A stretch of 64,000 nucleotides of DNA from Rhizobiaceae bacterium (lineage in GTDB: Bacteria > Pseudomonadota > Alphaproteobacteria > Rhizobiales > Rhizobiaceae), in contig JAHBYV010000010.1 of assembly GCA_019635795.1 (NCBI GenBank), forward strand, positions 62,001 to 126,000, written 5' to 3'. Under the pieces are notes generated by a model, which worked only from the letters and a program-made list of their open reading frames with translations, made no database searches and was not told the DNA's origin. The translations under genes and the position numbers were made by a program. Shown here in pieces: positions 53,986-63,187 of the stretch (positions are counted from its first letter, which is position 1; each line of letters begins with the position of its first letter).

Positions 53986-54651
53986 TTAATAGTTGATAGT
54001 CGGTAAGAACGGTCTCGAATTTACGCGATAATCCTCGATAACGATGCTGCGGTTCTCTGCGTCGATCGTTGTTGACTTGCGTGGGCCAAGCAGATCGTTG
54101 GGATTCGATATCTGCGCGGCAATGTTGTTCTGGTACGCGCAGCCGAAATTGGCATAGTGCCTGTTGTCTTTTGTGTTGGTCAGGTCTTCGGGCCAGGAAC
54201 CACATTGGTTTGTTTGGGCCTTGACCACCGAATAGGCGACCCGAACCGGCGAAGACAGTCCGGCCTCTCCGGCCTGATAGGTCACCACCGAGATGCGCGC
54301 TGCAGGTACGCCGTTTGCCTTTGCGACGCGCACGAAATCATTTGCAGCACGCGAGGCCGCCAGATCATTCCTTGCACCAACGGGGCGCATGATTGTCAGC
54401 ATGGGCGCGGCGCGCTTGTCGTAATTGACAAGGAAGCCTTCGAGCGTCTCGACCTGTGCTCTAGTTGCGCCGCGGTCGCCCGCGCCAACCGCAAGGTCAA
54501 TCGTCACTTCCTGCTCTGCGATGGTAATAGGATGGTTCGTGCGATAGTCGTCAGGAATAGACGCGACCTTCATCCGGTCGGCACATCCGGCCAGCACGAT
54601 CAGGGCCAACGGGGCAGCTATTTGAACAATCCGCTTGGTAGAGCGCAGCAT
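53986..54651 (-). CDS. cpaD: Tad pilus assembly lipoprotein CpaD
   Basis: Protein of 221 residues with a lipoprotein signal (PLALIVLAGC), placing the mature protein in the outer membrane or periplasm. The pilus CpaD domain shows the conserved FGCAYQNNIAAQISNPNDLLGPR near the C-terminus. It is thought to support the CpaC secretin. It lies 15 bases after cpaC. Confidence 0.92.
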   Translation of the reverse strand: MLRSTKRIVQIAAPLALIVLAGCADRMKVASIPDDYRTNHPITIAEQEVTIDLAVGAGDRGATRAQVETLEGFLVNYDKRAAPMLTIMRPVGARNDLAASRAANDFVRVAKANGVPAARISVVTYQAGEAGLSSPVRVAYSVVKAQTNQCGSWPEDLTNTKDNRHYANFGCAYQNNIAAQISNPNDLLGPRKSTTIDAENRSIVIEDYRVNSRPFLPTINY

Positions 54652-54666
54652 GATGGTCCCCTCACA

Positions 54667-56202
54667 TCACTTATAGATATAGCCGACCACGCCATGATAC
54701 TGGCCGGTTGGCATAGCGGTTTTGGTGGTGCCGTAAATACGGTTGACCTTGCCCATGAACATGCCGTCGAGATCGCTTGCCGGATTGAAATTATCCGTCG
54801 GCAGGGCCTGCTCTGAACGAGCGGTCGGCTTGGTCAGATATGGGGTGATCAGGATCACCAACTCCGTTTCATTGCGAACGAAGTCGCGGCTGCGGAACAT
54901 GGTGCCAAGAACCGGGATCTTGGATGCGCCCGGCAAGCCATTTATGACCTGACGCACATCATCACGAACAAGTCCTGCAATCATCATTGTGCCGCCGGAA
55001 GGCAATTCGACAGTGGTGTCGGCAAGGCGCTTGCGCAGGGAAATGATGTTGGTCTTTCCGCCAGTCGCGAGTGAGCCTTCATTGGTTGGCTCCGAGACGC
55101 TCGTGCGAACCTTCAGGCTGATGCGTCCGGCAGACAGCACCACCGGCTTGAACTCAAGCCCGATGCCATATTCGATGCGCTCATGTTCCCAGGTCGGATC
55201 GCCGTCCATATTGTCCTGAGAGCGGTTCTGGGTGAAGCCTGTAACAATGTTGAATTCGCCGCCAACGCGGAAGGTGGCCTGCTCGCCGGATACGGCGGTA
55301 AGCGTTGGTTCAGCCAGCGTCTTCATCACGCCGGCCTGTTCCATGGCGTCCAGCGAAGCATCAAGGGCCGTAACGCCGGTCTTGACCAGCCCGAGCGTTG
55401 ATCCGCCGCTTCCGATCAAGGATTTGCCGAGGCCGAACACATTGTCGGTCAGAGCGCCGAAGGAAATGCCGTCATTGTTGGTGTTGCTCACCATCAGGTT
55501 CACGCCAAGCTGCTTCATGACGTTGCGGCTGACTTCCGCGACCGTGACCTTGAGCATCACCTGATCTTCGCCAATGATCTGAAGAAGATTGACGATCTTG
55601 GAGACCTGACGCTGACTGTCCGGGTTGTCGATCGAAACGCCGCCGCCATCTGTAGGCGCGGAAGCTGTCTGCGAATATTGTCCGGTGGTCGCTTCACCGC
55701 CGGTCACGAAGATCTGGGCGAGTTCGGCTGCGCGCTTGGCGTCCAGCGGCGTATCGACAGTGCCCGTAAGCACGACATTGTCGTTTAAAAGCTCAACCGT
55801 GACATCGGATGTTGGCAGGATCTTCTTGATATAGGCCTCAAGCCCCGCCACATCGCGCTCGATCTGAAGGTCGAGGCTGGCAATCTGTTCGCCATTTGCG
55901 CCGAATACAAAGATATTCGTTTCACCTACAGCCTTGCCGAACAGATAGATGCGGCGCGATGTGCGGGTCACGGCGTCCGCAACCGCAGGATTGGCAACCA
56001 GAATATCGTAGGCGTCGGATGGCAGGTCGATCACGATGGATTTGTTAAGGCCAAGCTTGATACGCTGGCTTGCGGTCGTGGCCGTGACGCGCGTGGATGC
56101 CGCCAGCGCCTGAGAGGGCTGCCAAACAGGCGTGGCAGCGAGCATCGCGACAGTCGATGCCATGAGAATCGCTGCTTTAGCAATATTTAAAGTGCCTCTC
56201 AT
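54667..56202 (-). CDS. cpaC: Tad pilus outer-membrane secretin CpaC/RcpA
   Basis: Protein of 511 residues with a signal peptide (about 1-35). The pilus-secretin N domain (about 45-120: GLNKSIVIDLPSDAYDILVANPAVAD) is followed by a BON-type domain (about 125-190), then the secretin beta-barrel (about 240-460) with VPVLGTMFRS-like KIPVLGTMFRSRDFVRNETELVILITPYL. It forms the outer-membrane gate for the Flp pilus. Its ATG overlaps cpaB by 4 bases. Confidence 0.95.
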   Translation of the reverse strand: MRGTLNIAKAAILMASTVAMLAATPVWQPSQALAASTRVTATTASQRIKLGLNKSIVIDLPSDAYDILVANPAVADAVTRTSRRIYLFGKAVGETNIFVFGANGEQIASLDLQIERDVAGLEAYIKKILPTSDVTVELLNDNVVLTGTVDTPLDAKRAAELAQIFVTGGEATTGQYSQTASAPTDGGGVSIDNPDSQRQVSKIVNLLQIIGEDQVMLKVTVAEVSRNVMKQLGVNLMVSNTNNDGISFGALTDNVFGLGKSLIGSGGSTLGLVKTGVTALDASLDAMEQAGVMKTLAEPTLTAVSGEQATFRVGGEFNIVTGFTQNRSQDNMDGDPTWEHERIEYGIGLEFKPVVLSAGRISLKVRTSVSEPTNEGSLATGGKTNIISLRKRLADTTVELPSGGTMMIAGLVRDDVRQVINGLPGASKIPVLGTMFRSRDFVRNETELVILITPYLTKPTARSEQALPTDNFNPASDLDGMFMGKVNRIYGTTKTAMPTGQYHGVVGYIYK

Positions 56203-57008
56203 TTCCTGCCCCCTACCTCTGTTACTTCGCCGGATTTTATGAGCCGGATTGTGCCCGTCCGCCCTTCGCCGGACACAAGATAATCGGCCTCGCCTCCTGG
56301 CTTTTCCTGCGCATCCGCCACCGATCTCAGCGCGAGGGTGAGCCGGTCTGCCATTTGTTGCGCTACTGTTATGATTTCGGCCTGCTGGGACGTCAGTTCG
56401 AGCGTAGCCGTGTCGCCAACCCGGACTTTCTTGCCGTCCTCGTCTTCCTGAATGGTCTGGTCGATTGCCAGAACCTTTATGTTCTTGAGGATCGTTTCGG
56501 TGGTGAATCCGTTCGCGCCGCCCTGTTGGGCGTCGGCTCTGCGGGTCATGATGACGTCAACAAAATCGTTCGGCAAAATGAAACCGCCAGCGGACGTGTC
56601 CGCCGCGATCTGAACAGCCACCGCGCGTCTTCCTGCCGGAAGAATGGATGAAAGGAAGCTTTGACCGTCGCCGACAAGCTTGTTGCGCCGCAGCGGCTCT
56701 CCTGTGTAGAGCGGAACGCGGGCAAGCGAGGAATTCAGCTTTTCAAGCGCGTCAGGGGTTTCCTTGCGTGTGATGAATCCCTGCGCGACATTACTGGAGG
56801 GCCACCCCTGCCAGGCAATCTTGCCCTGAAGTGTAGCGCCCATCGGCACATCGCCGGTCAACACCAGGACATCTGTCAGGGCTATGCTTGGGGCGCTGGT
56901 TTCCACCACCACGCGCTGGGGGACAAGCATTGTCTTTGCCACATAGCCAGCGCCGATCGCTGCTGCGACCGCCACTCCAAGTATGAGGACTCTCGATGCT
57001 GCCATTCG
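56199..57008 (-). CDS. cpaB: Tad pilus assembly protein CpaB/RcpC
   Basis: Protein of 269 residues with an N-terminal membrane anchor (ASRVLILGVAVAAAIGAGYVA), a SAF/antifreeze-like domain (about 40-110) and the RcpC domain (about 115-230: FILPNDFVDVIMTRR). It supports the CpaC secretin from the periplasmic side. The ATG at 57008 directly precedes the anchor and is preferred over a start 17 codons upstream. A CtrA-like site lies 55 bases upstream. Confidence 0.92.
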   Translation of the reverse strand, partial: RMAASRVLILGVAVAAAIGAGYVAKTMLVPQRVVVETSAPSIALTDVLVLTGDVPMGATLQGKIAWQGWPSSNVAQGFITRKETPDALEKLNSSLARVPLYTGEPLRRNKLVGDGQSFLSSILPAGRRAVAVQIAADTSAGGFILPNDFVDVIMTRRADAQQGGANGFTTETILKNIKVLAIDQTIQEDEDGKKVRVGDTATLELTSQQAEIITVAQQMADRLTLALRSVADAQEKPGGEADYLVSGEGRTGTIRLIKSGEVTEVGGRK

Positions 57009-57062
57009 ACTGGCTCCTGCGTACGGATCACCTGTTGTGACCGGACATTGCAGTGCCAATCG

Positions 57063-57077
57063 TCAAATTATGGTTAA
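57063..57077 (-). promoter_or_regulatory. CtrA-like site upstream of cpaB
   Basis: Minus-strand TTAA-CCATAAT-TTGA matches TTAA-N7-TTAA with one mismatch and contains the TTAACCAT form common in alphaproteobacteria. It lies between cpaA and cpaB, suggesting an internal promoter. Confidence 0.4.
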
Positions 57078-57127
57078 TAAAACACTTACCGGTGTGCTTA
57101 ATTTTGTACTTAAATCTAATATGCCCG

Positions 57128-57646
57128 TCAGCCTGCCAGCCTGTTCAGAGCCCAGACTACCAACGGCGATTCGGAGAATGCGAACATTCCGCCTGCTCCA
57201 AGAGCGATGCCATAAGGAACGCCTTTAACATCGGAAGCGAAATTGCGCAGGAACCTGTTCTGGTAGGCGAGATAGTGCCAGGGCGAGCGACGGAACAGGA
57301 GTATGGCCAGGGTCAGTTGCCCGCCAACAACTGTAATAGCCATTAAATATGTAACCAGCGACGGGCCGAACCCGAGCCAGACGGCGCTGGCTGCGATGAG
57401 CTTGGCGTCGCCACCACCCATGCCACCGATTGCAAAAAGCGTGAAGGTCACGGCCAGTACTGCTGCACCGGCCAGCAGGTGCATCCCTATCGCGCTCGCT
57501 GCCATGCCTGTCATGGGCGCGACAAGCACAAAGGTTGCAAGCAGAACAAGTGGCACGATGTTGTTGATCTTCATCGAAAGCACATCTGAAATGGCCGAAT
57601 AGACCATGCAGAAAGGAAAAACGACGAAGATGATTGCCTCTGGCAT
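57128..57646 (-). CDS. cpaA: Prepilin peptidase CpaA/TadV (A24 family)
   Basis: Protein of 172 residues with about five transmembrane helices. The two catalytic aspartates are visible: Asp in VYSAISDVLSMKI and the GGGDAKL motif (the GxGD signature). It cuts the leader of the Flp pilin at the Gly/Ala junction and may do the same for the TadE-like proteins. It lacks the N-methyltransferase part of classical PilD. The ATG at 57646 is preferred over an upstream in-frame start. It is separated from flp by a terminator hairpin. Confidence 0.92.
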   Translation of the reverse strand: MPEAIIFVVFPFCMVYSAISDVLSMKINNIVPLVLLATFVLVAPMTGMAASAIGMHLLAGAAVLAVTFTLFAIGGMGGGDAKLIAASAVWLGFGPSLVTYLMAITVVGGQLTLAILLFRRSPWHYLAYQNRFLRNFASDVKGVPYGIALGAGGMFAFSESPLVVWALNRLAG

Positions 57647-57683
57647 GGATTGCGTCCCGATTGTCAACGCGCTTCACGAACGG

Positions 57684-57710
57684 AAAAGGCCGCCCCAGGG
57701 GACGGCCTTT
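57684..57710 (-). terminator. Terminator between flp and cpaA
   Basis: Minus-strand stem AAAGGCCGTCCCC/GGGGCGGCCTTTT with a very short loop and a T-tract, 38 bases after the flp stop codon. It allows abundant pilin mRNA and lower expression of the assembly genes by read-through. Confidence 0.85.
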
Positions 57711-57747
57711 ATATGGGCCTTGATAGAGGCCCCAAACCAGCCGTCGG

Positions 57748-57930
57748 TTACTGAACGTTATTAGCGTTGTCGACCGTGGTGGAGATGTTCGAGAAGGTTT
57801 CATTCAGCTGGGAACCCAGCGAACGAGCGCCAACGATGATGGCGACTGCGATAAGGCACGCGATCAGGCCATACTCAATTGCGGTTGCACCGGACTCGTC
57901 ATTTACGAAACGTGCGATCAGTTTGGACAT
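57748..57930 (-). CDS. flp: Flp/Fap family type IVb pilin
   Basis: Protein of 60 residues with a short leader and the type IVb processing site GATAIEYGL (cleavage after Gly, Glu at +5 of the mature form), followed by a hydrophobic helix (IACLIAVAIIVGARSLG). It is the major subunit of the Flp pilus used for surface attachment. GGAGTAAGG sits 4 bases before the ATG, an efficient site as expected for an abundant protein. Confidence 0.96.
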   Translation of the reverse strand: MSKLIARFVNDESGATAIEYGLIACLIAVAIIVGARSLGSQLNETFSNISTTVDNANNVQ

Positions 57931-58256
57931 TGCCTTACTCCATTTGTTTGCAGCTCTCTGTCCGTCTGCTTTGTTTCTGCAGATCGGATGATTGCAACCT
58001 AGACGGGAGGCGTTGCGTTCGACTTAAGAAACAGCCTTACTGAATAGTTTATTTATTCAGGTCCGTTATGTAGTTAATACTGACTTATCAGTATGAAAAA
58101 GTAAAAGATGCAGGATTTAATTAAAAATCGAAATAAAATCCATGTCTATATTATAAGGTAGTTTTCGCGCTGGGGTTGAAGCTGAGATCGGGGTTTAACC
58201 GTTAGTTCACCATTTTGATTCACTTTCCGTTGGAATCACATGGCTGGAGCCTTCGC
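57931..58256. promoter_or_regulatory. Divergent promoter region of flp and the secretin-N protein
   Basis: 326 non-coding, AT-rich bases. Two inverted repeats stand near its centre: CTGAATA-N7-TATTCAG (58040-58060) and ATACTGA-N4-TCAGTAT (58077-58094), both with perfect 7-base arms. Near the right end TTAA-CCGTTAG-TTCA (58195-58209) is a CtrA-like site with one mismatch, 47 bases before the next gene. No small gene is evident. Confidence 0.6.
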
Positions 58257-58682
58257 ATGAACTCGTCATTCGTCAATTGTTGCGCTGCCTTAGCGCTCGT
58301 TTGCACACTGATGCAGTGGGGCATTCCTGCATCGGCGGCGGAAGGCATTCAGGTCGAAACCAATCAGGCCCGGATCGTCAAGCTGCCCCGCGCAGCAGAC
58401 ACCGTTATTGTCGGCAATCCCGAAATCGCCGATGTTGCGGTTCAGGATGACCAGACGATTGTGCTGACAGGCAAAGGTTTTGGTGTGACCAACCTTGTCG
58501 TGCTTGCGAAGGATGGCACGGCCATTGTTGACCAACAGGTAACCGTTTCGCGGCAGACCGTTTCGACATTGCGTGTTTACCGGCGAGCGGATGTGCAGAC
58601 TTTATCCTGCACCCCAATGTGCGAAGCAGCATATCTGAGCAATTCTGAAGCCCGTTCCGACGCCTCAATGGGTGCCCAGTAA
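58257..58682 (+). CDS. Orphan pilus-secretin N-domain protein
   Basis: Protein of 141 residues with a signal peptide (about 1-27). It has a single domain that parallels the N domain of CpaC in this window (RIVKLPRAADTVIVGNPEIAD against SIVIDLPSDAYDILVANPAVAD), with TIVLTGKGFGVTNLVVL. No BON or secretin barrel follows. The C-terminal tail has two cysteines four residues apart (LSCTPMCEAAY). Such short proteins are often encoded with tad genes and may be extra periplasmic parts of the secretin complex. The start at 58257 has TGGAG upstream. Confidence 0.82.
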   Translation: MNSSFVNCCAALALVCTLMQWGIPASAAEGIQVETNQARIVKLPRAADTVIVGNPEIADVAVQDDQTIVLTGKGFGVTNLVVLAKDGTAIVDQQVTVSRQTVSTLRVYRRADVQTLSCTPMCEAAYLSNSEARSDASMGAQ

Positions 58683-58706
58683 ATACTGGCGCAGGATATT
58701 GTTAGT

Positions 58707-58721
58707 TAATCGACGGTAAAT
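58707..58721 (+). promoter_or_regulatory. CtrA-like site upstream of the TadE-like genes
   Basis: TTAA-TCGACGG-TAAA matches TTAA-N7-TTAA with one mismatch, 86 bases upstream of the first TadE-like gene and after the stop of the secretin-N gene. Confidence 0.3.
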
Positions 58722-58806
58722 TTCCTCGCTGCATTTCACGTTAGCCATCAAACGCTAATTCAACGTCTTTCATTCATATTCCGACCCGGTGGGAAGTATC
58801 AGGGTT

Positions 58807-59397
58807 ATGGGTATGAACAACAAGACGGGCATGGCAGCTCGCCCCCGCGGGACACGGCGGCGCTTTTTGCTGTCTCGGTTCTATCGAAATTCGGACGGTG
58901 CCACAGCGGTAGAGTTCGGACTGCTGGCTATCCCTTTTCTGATGGCGCTTTTCGCCATTCTTGAAACAGGTGTGCAGGTGGCCGCCCAGCAATTGCTGGT
59001 AAATGCAACGGACGACGTGGCGCGGCAGATCCGTACAGGTCAGATCACAAGCACCAATCAGGCACAGCTTCGAACGATGATCTGTGAGCGCATAGAGTTG
59101 CTGGTTACTTCGGGTTGTCCGGGACTGCGGGTGGATTTGCGCACCTATCCAAGCTTTCAGGCTGTAGCGAACCAGAACATCGACGTTGTGGGGAATAATA
59201 TCGTGCTTGAGTACGGCTCCGGCGGAGTTCCAAAGGCTCTCAAGGCCGAAGTTGGGGCGGGTGGTGCCAAGCAATCCATGCGCACATTTTACTTTTGGCC
59301 CGTCATGGTTGGCCTGCTGAATGAATCGTTTGGAACTGCGGGAAATGGAACCACACTCCTTTCCGCAACCCAAACCTGGCAAAACGAAGCCTTTTGA
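58807..59397 (+). CDS. TadE-like pseudopilin
   Basis: Protein of 196 residues. A basic N-terminus (RPRGTRRRFLLSRFYRN) leads to the TadE signature DGATAVEFGLLAIPFLMALFAILE, a type IVb-like processing site followed by a membrane helix. The periplasmic part has two cysteines (MICERIELLVTSGCPG). These minor pilins are processed by CpaA and take part in pilus assembly. The exact start is uncertain (ATG 58807 or 58813, or a GTG at 58789). It lies 9 bases before the next TadE-like gene. Confidence 0.88.
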   Translation: MGMNNKTGMAARPRGTRRRFLLSRFYRNSDGATAVEFGLLAIPFLMALFAILETGVQVAAQQLLVNATDDVARQIRTGQITSTNQAQLRTMICERIELLVTSGCPGLRVDLRTYPSFQAVANQNIDVVGNNIVLEYGSGGVPKALKAEVGAGGAKQSMRTFYFWPVMVGLLNESFGTAGNGTTLLSATQTWQNEAF

Positions 59398-59406
59398 GCG
59401 CCCGTC

Positions 59407-60042
59407 ATGAACCAGCTCACCAAAAACAAGATCAATATCGCAGCCGGGAAAATCTCGCAGATGAAGCTGCTGGCCCGGTTTGGCGCAGATCGCCGCGGCA
59501 TTGCCGCTGTTGAGTTTGCAATCCTGATGCCGCTGCTGCTGTGCATCTATTTCGGGTCTGTCGAGCTAATCCAGGCAATCGAAACAAACAGAAAGCTTTC
59601 CCGCGCGTCGGCCCAGATTGCCGACCTCATTTCGCAAAACATCAACACAAACAAAGCCGATATTGATGCGATCATGCAGATCGGTACGGCTTCCCTTGGC
59701 TCATACAATCGCTCGACGCCAGATTTCCGCATAACCGCCATCAAGATGACCGACGACGCGATCCCGCAAGCGACCACCTTGTGGACGCGCAATCGCGTTG
59801 CAGGATCTTTCAGCAGTGGCGGAAAAGCCGGTGATCCCGGAGCTGTACCCGCAACATTCAAGGCCAAAAATCAGGTTGTCATCAAGGTTGAAACTTCTCT
59901 TGCCTATAATCTGATGCTGGCCTGGGACGGAAAGAGTGCGTCAAAATACGGGGTCGCCGGATTTTTCAGCGGCATTCCAATGACATCGACCTATTATTTC
60001 CGGCCACGTGTTGGCGATACGGTGAATTGCAGCGACTGCTGA
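59407..60042 (+). CDS. TadE/TadF-like pseudopilin
   Basis: Protein of 211 residues with the processing region RRGIAAVEFAILMPLLLCIYFGSVELI at about 35-60 and a longer periplasmic domain ending in TVNCSDC. It is likely the second minor pilin of the Tad system (TadF position). It follows the TadE-like gene by 9 bases. No vWA-type TadG is present in the window. Confidence 0.88.
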   Translation: MNQLTKNKINIAAGKISQMKLLARFGADRRGIAAVEFAILMPLLLCIYFGSVELIQAIETNRKLSRASAQIADLISQNINTNKADIDAIMQIGTASLGSYNRSTPDFRITAIKMTDDAIPQATTLWTRNRVAGSFSSGGKAGDPGAVPATFKAKNQVVIKVETSLAYNLMLAWDGKSASKYGVAGFFSGIPMTSTYYFRPRVGDTVNCSDC

Positions 60043-60121
60043 ACGGGCGCGCAATACGGCCCTGATTTGCCAAAGCGCTCGACCAACATTATTTCTCACC
60101 TGTCAAACAGATGGGTGAACC

Positions 60122-61360
60122 TTGGCAAGGGCGTTTCTTTTTGTACTGGATTCGTTTGGCGTAGGCGGTGCCCCCGACGCTGAAGCCTATGGCGATGCAG
60201 GCGCAAACACTTACGGACATATAGTTGACGCTTGCCGGGAAGGGCGCGGAAACAGGCAGGGCCTGCGCGAAGGTCTGCTTGACCTTCCCAACATGCGCGC
60301 ATTGGGTCTGGACAACGCCGCTGCTCTTGCGGGCGATGCCATGCAAGGAGCGGGAACGGCGCTTTTGCCCGGTTCATTCCACGCTGCTGCGAGCGAAGTT
60401 TCAAAGGGCAAGGACACGCCTTCGGGACATTGGGAAATTGCCGCAGTGCCCGTGACCTTCGATTGGGGGTATTTTCCGCATACGCAACCGGCGTTCCCTT
60501 CTGAGTTAACCGCTGCGATAATCAGTCAGGCTGGCCTGCCCGGCATATTGGGTGACCGCCACGCATCCGGGACTGAGATAATCGAAGAATTTGGAGAAGA
60601 GCACATCCGGACCGGCAAGCCGATCTGTTACACGTCTGCCGATTCTGTATTCCAGATAGCTGCCCACGAAACGCATTTCGGACTGGAGCGACTTTACGAA
60701 CTGTGCGCCATCGTGCGCAAGCTCGTCGATCCACTGAACATTGGACGCGTTATTGCGCGGCCCTTCATCGGCGAGCGCAAAGGCGAATTTGAACGCACGG
60801 CCAACCGGCGCGACTATGCCGTGCCGCCCCCGGAACCAACCTTGCTGGACAGGCTGGTTTCTCGTGGCTCCAGGGTAATCGCGATTGGTAAGATAGGCGA
60901 CATTTTCGCCCATCAGGGCATTTCAGAAGTCCGCAAGGCCCCAAACAATGATGCTTTGTTCGATAAGGCGCTTGTCGCCATGGATGAGGCACAAGACGGA
61001 GATCTCGTTTTCGCCAACTTCGTGGATTTCGACACATTGTTCGGGCACCGGCGGGATATACCCGGCTACGCAGCCGCGCTGGAAGCTTTTGACCTGCGAT
61101 TGCCCGAAGCTCTCGCGCGGCTCAAGGTGGGGGATATTCTAATCCTGACGGCTGATCACGGATGTGATCCCTCCTGGAAAGGCACAGATCACACACGCGA
61201 GCGCGTGCCGATACTCGGTCTTGCGCCGGGACTGACTGGCGGATCGGCACGCTTGCGTTCCAGCTATGCCGACATTGGCGAGACTATAGCCAGCCATCTT
61301 GGCCTGCCGCCGGGAAGACATGGAACTTCGTTCCTGAGCGAGATTGCTGGCCGTGCCTGA
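60122..61360 (+). CDS. deoB: Phosphopentomutase
   Basis: Protein of 412 residues of the alkaline-phosphatase-like superfamily. Metal-binding motifs are [19 protein letters not shown] near the start, then [10 protein letters not shown], and [22 protein letters not shown] near residue 345. It interconverts (deoxy)ribose-1-phosphate and (deoxy)ribose-5-phosphate, linking nucleoside breakdown to deoC, encoded 18 kb away in this window. The start codon is TTG: no in-frame ATG fits, the family begins MARAF, and GGTGAA lies just upstream. It overlaps mutM by 8 bases. Confidence 0.95.
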   Translation: MARAFLFVLDSFGVGGAPDAEAYGDAGANTYGHIVDACREGRGNRQGLREGLLDLPNMRALGLDNAAALAGDAMQGAGTALLPGSFHAAASEVSKGKDTPSGHWEIAAVPVTFDWGYFPHTQPAFPSELTAAIISQAGLPGILGDRHASGTEIIEEFGEEHIRTGKPICYTSADSVFQIAAHETHFGLERLYELCAIVRKLVDPLNIGRVIARPFIGERKGEFERTANRRDYAVPPPEPTLLDRLVSRGSRVIAIGKIGDIFAHQGISEVRKAPNNDALFDKALVAMDEAQDGDLVFANFVDFDTLFGHRRDIPGYAAALEAFDLRLPEALARLKVGDILILTADHGCDPSWKGTDHTRERVPILGLAPGLTGGSARLRSSYADIGETIASHLGLPPGRHGTSFLSEIAGRA

Positions 61361-62240
61361 GCTTCCAGAGGTTGAAACGGTGCGGCGCGGTCTTGCGCCA
61401 GCGATGGAAGGCGCGCGCATATCCGCGGTGACGACGCGCCGGGCCGATTTACGGTTTCCGTTGCCCCTGGATTTGGCTCGCAGCCTGACGGGGCGAACCA
61501 TCACATCAATTGGCAGGCGCGCAAAATATCTTTTGATTGAAACGGAAGGTGCACCGCTCCTGATTTCGCATTTGGGAATGTCTGGCTCTTTTCGCATCGA
61601 GCAAATGGAGGGAGCAATCACGCCCGGCCAGTTTCACCATGCACGCGGCAAGGATGAAAAGCATGATCATGTTGTGTTCGACCTGAAACATGCGGATGGA
61701 CGGGGCTATCGCGTAGTTTACAACGATCCGCGACGCTTCGGGTTCATGTTGTTTGCGGACGAAGAACGAATGCACCCGATGTTGTCGGCGCTCGGCGTTG
61801 AGCCAACCGGCAACGCTTTTGACGGAGCAATGTTGGCGGATTTGCTGCGTGGTAAAAACACACCGTTGAAATCTGCGTTGCTCGATCAAAGGCTCATTGC
61901 AGGATTGGGGAACATCTATGTTTCCGAAGCTCTGTGGCGGGCCGGAATTTCTCCCTTGAGAACAGCAGGTAGCATTGTGCCGAAACGCGTTGCTGCCGGA
62001 TCAAGGCCGGACAGGTTGGCTCAGGCAATTCGCGCAGTAATCGCAGAAGCGATTGAGGCGGGCGGCTCGTCACTGCGCGACCATAGGCAGGCGGATGGCT
62101 CGCTTGGCTATTTCCAGCACAGTTTTGCAGTCTATGATCGCGAGGGACAGCCATGCCAGCATCCTGAATGCAAGGGTACAGTGCAGCGCATTGTGCAGGC
62201 GGGGCGCTCGACTTTTTATTGCTCTCAATGTCAGCGTTAG
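61353..62240 (+). CDS. mutM: Formamidopyrimidine-DNA glycosylase
   Basis: Protein of 295 residues. The mature N-terminus must be Pro2 of [13 protein letters not shown], since that proline is the catalytic nucleophile, which fixes the GTG at 61353 as start codon. The C-terminus carries the zinc finger CQHPEC...FYCSQC. It removes oxidised purines such as 8-oxoguanine. It overlaps deoB by 8 bases, an unusual partner: in many rhizobia the neighbour here is ubiE, from what I recall. Confidence 0.97.
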   Translation: MPELPEVETVRRGLAPAMEGARISAVTTRRADLRFPLPLDLARSLTGRTITSIGRRAKYLLIETEGAPLLISHLGMSGSFRIEQMEGAITPGQFHHARGKDEKHDHVVFDLKHADGRGYRVVYNDPRRFGFMLFADEERMHPMLSALGVEPTGNAFDGAMLADLLRGKNTPLKSALLDQRLIAGLGNIYVSEALWRAGISPLRTAGSIVPKRVAAGSRPDRLAQAIRAVIAEAIEAGGSSLRDHRQADGSLGYFQHSFAVYDREGQPCQHPECKGTVQRIVQAGRSTFYCSQCQR

Positions 62241-62281
62241 CTAAAGGACGCTGAAACCGAACACGTGTTGGAGGACCTACC

Positions 62282-63055
62282 GTGAGCTACGAAACAATTC
62301 TCGTTGAAACCCGCGACAAGGTCGGCCTGATCACGCTGAACCGCCCGCAGGCGCTGAACGCGCTCAACAGCCAGCTTATGACCGAGGTAGTGGCTGCTGC
62401 GCAGGCTTTCGATGAAGATGCGAACGTTGGCTGCATTGTCATTACCGGTTCTGAAAAGGCATTTGCTGCCGGTGCGGACATCAAGGAAATGCAGTCCAAA
62501 TCCTATGTCGACATGTACCTTGCCGACTTCTTTTCGCATTGGGATGGGCTTCTGCGTGTTCGCAAGCCAGTTATAGCGGCCGTTGCCGGCTATGCGCTGG
62601 GTGGTGGGTGCGAACTCGCCATGATGTGTGATTTTATCATTGCCGCTGACAACGCAAAATTCGGCCAACCCGAAATCACGCTCGGCGTTATGCCCGGAAT
62701 GGGAGGCTCTCAGCGCTTGACGAGGTTTGTTGGAAAGTCGAAAGCAATGGATATGTGCCTGACCGGCCGCATGATGGACGCCGCCGAGGCTGAGCGTTCC
62801 GGCCTGGTGTCGCGCGTCGTTCCTCTCGACCAGTTGCTTGAGGAAACGATGAAGGCCGCCGGGAAAATTGCATCCTTCTCCTTGCAGTCTGTGCTGATGA
62901 ACAAGGAATCGGTCAATCGCTCCTATGAGACGACGCTGACGGAAGGCCTGCGTTTTGAGCGGCGCGTGTTCCATTCAATGTTCGCTTTCGAAGACCAGAA
63001 AGAGGGGATGAACGCTTTTGTGGAGAAGCGGCCTGCAAATTTCCGCAATCGTTGA
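62282..63055 (+). CDS. Enoyl-CoA hydratase
   Basis: Protein of 257 residues of the crotonase family. It has [11 protein letters not shown] near the N-terminus, the oxyanion-hole motif [11 protein letters not shown], and the second motif region [20 protein letters not shown]. Catalytic Glu residues are expected in GGCELAMM and in [14 protein letters not shown], both present. It hydrates trans-2-enoyl-CoA in fatty acid oxidation. The start codon is GTG with TGGAGGA upstream. The order mutM - enoyl-CoA hydratase - rpsT is typical of rhizobia. Confidence 0.95.
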   Translation: MSYETILVETRDKVGLITLNRPQALNALNSQLMTEVVAAAQAFDEDANVGCIVITGSEKAFAAGADIKEMQSKSYVDMYLADFFSHWDGLLRVRKPVIAAVAGYALGGGCELAMMCDFIIAADNAKFGQPEITLGVMPGMGGSQRLTRFVGKSKAMDMCLTGRMMDAAEAERSGLVSRVVPLDQLLEETMKAAGKIASFSLQSVLMNKESVNRSYETTLTEGLRFERRVFHSMFAFEDQKEGMNAFVEKRPANFRNR

Positions 63056-63187
63056 GCCTTGGGCGTTGACGAGGGCGGCAAGCTGCACTATAAGCCGCGC
63101 CAACTGAGGCGGCCTTTGGCTGCCACTTTATTTTTGGCACCGGATCGTTTCCGGTAGCCAGCCACCGAAAACGTCTAGAGAGGCATC

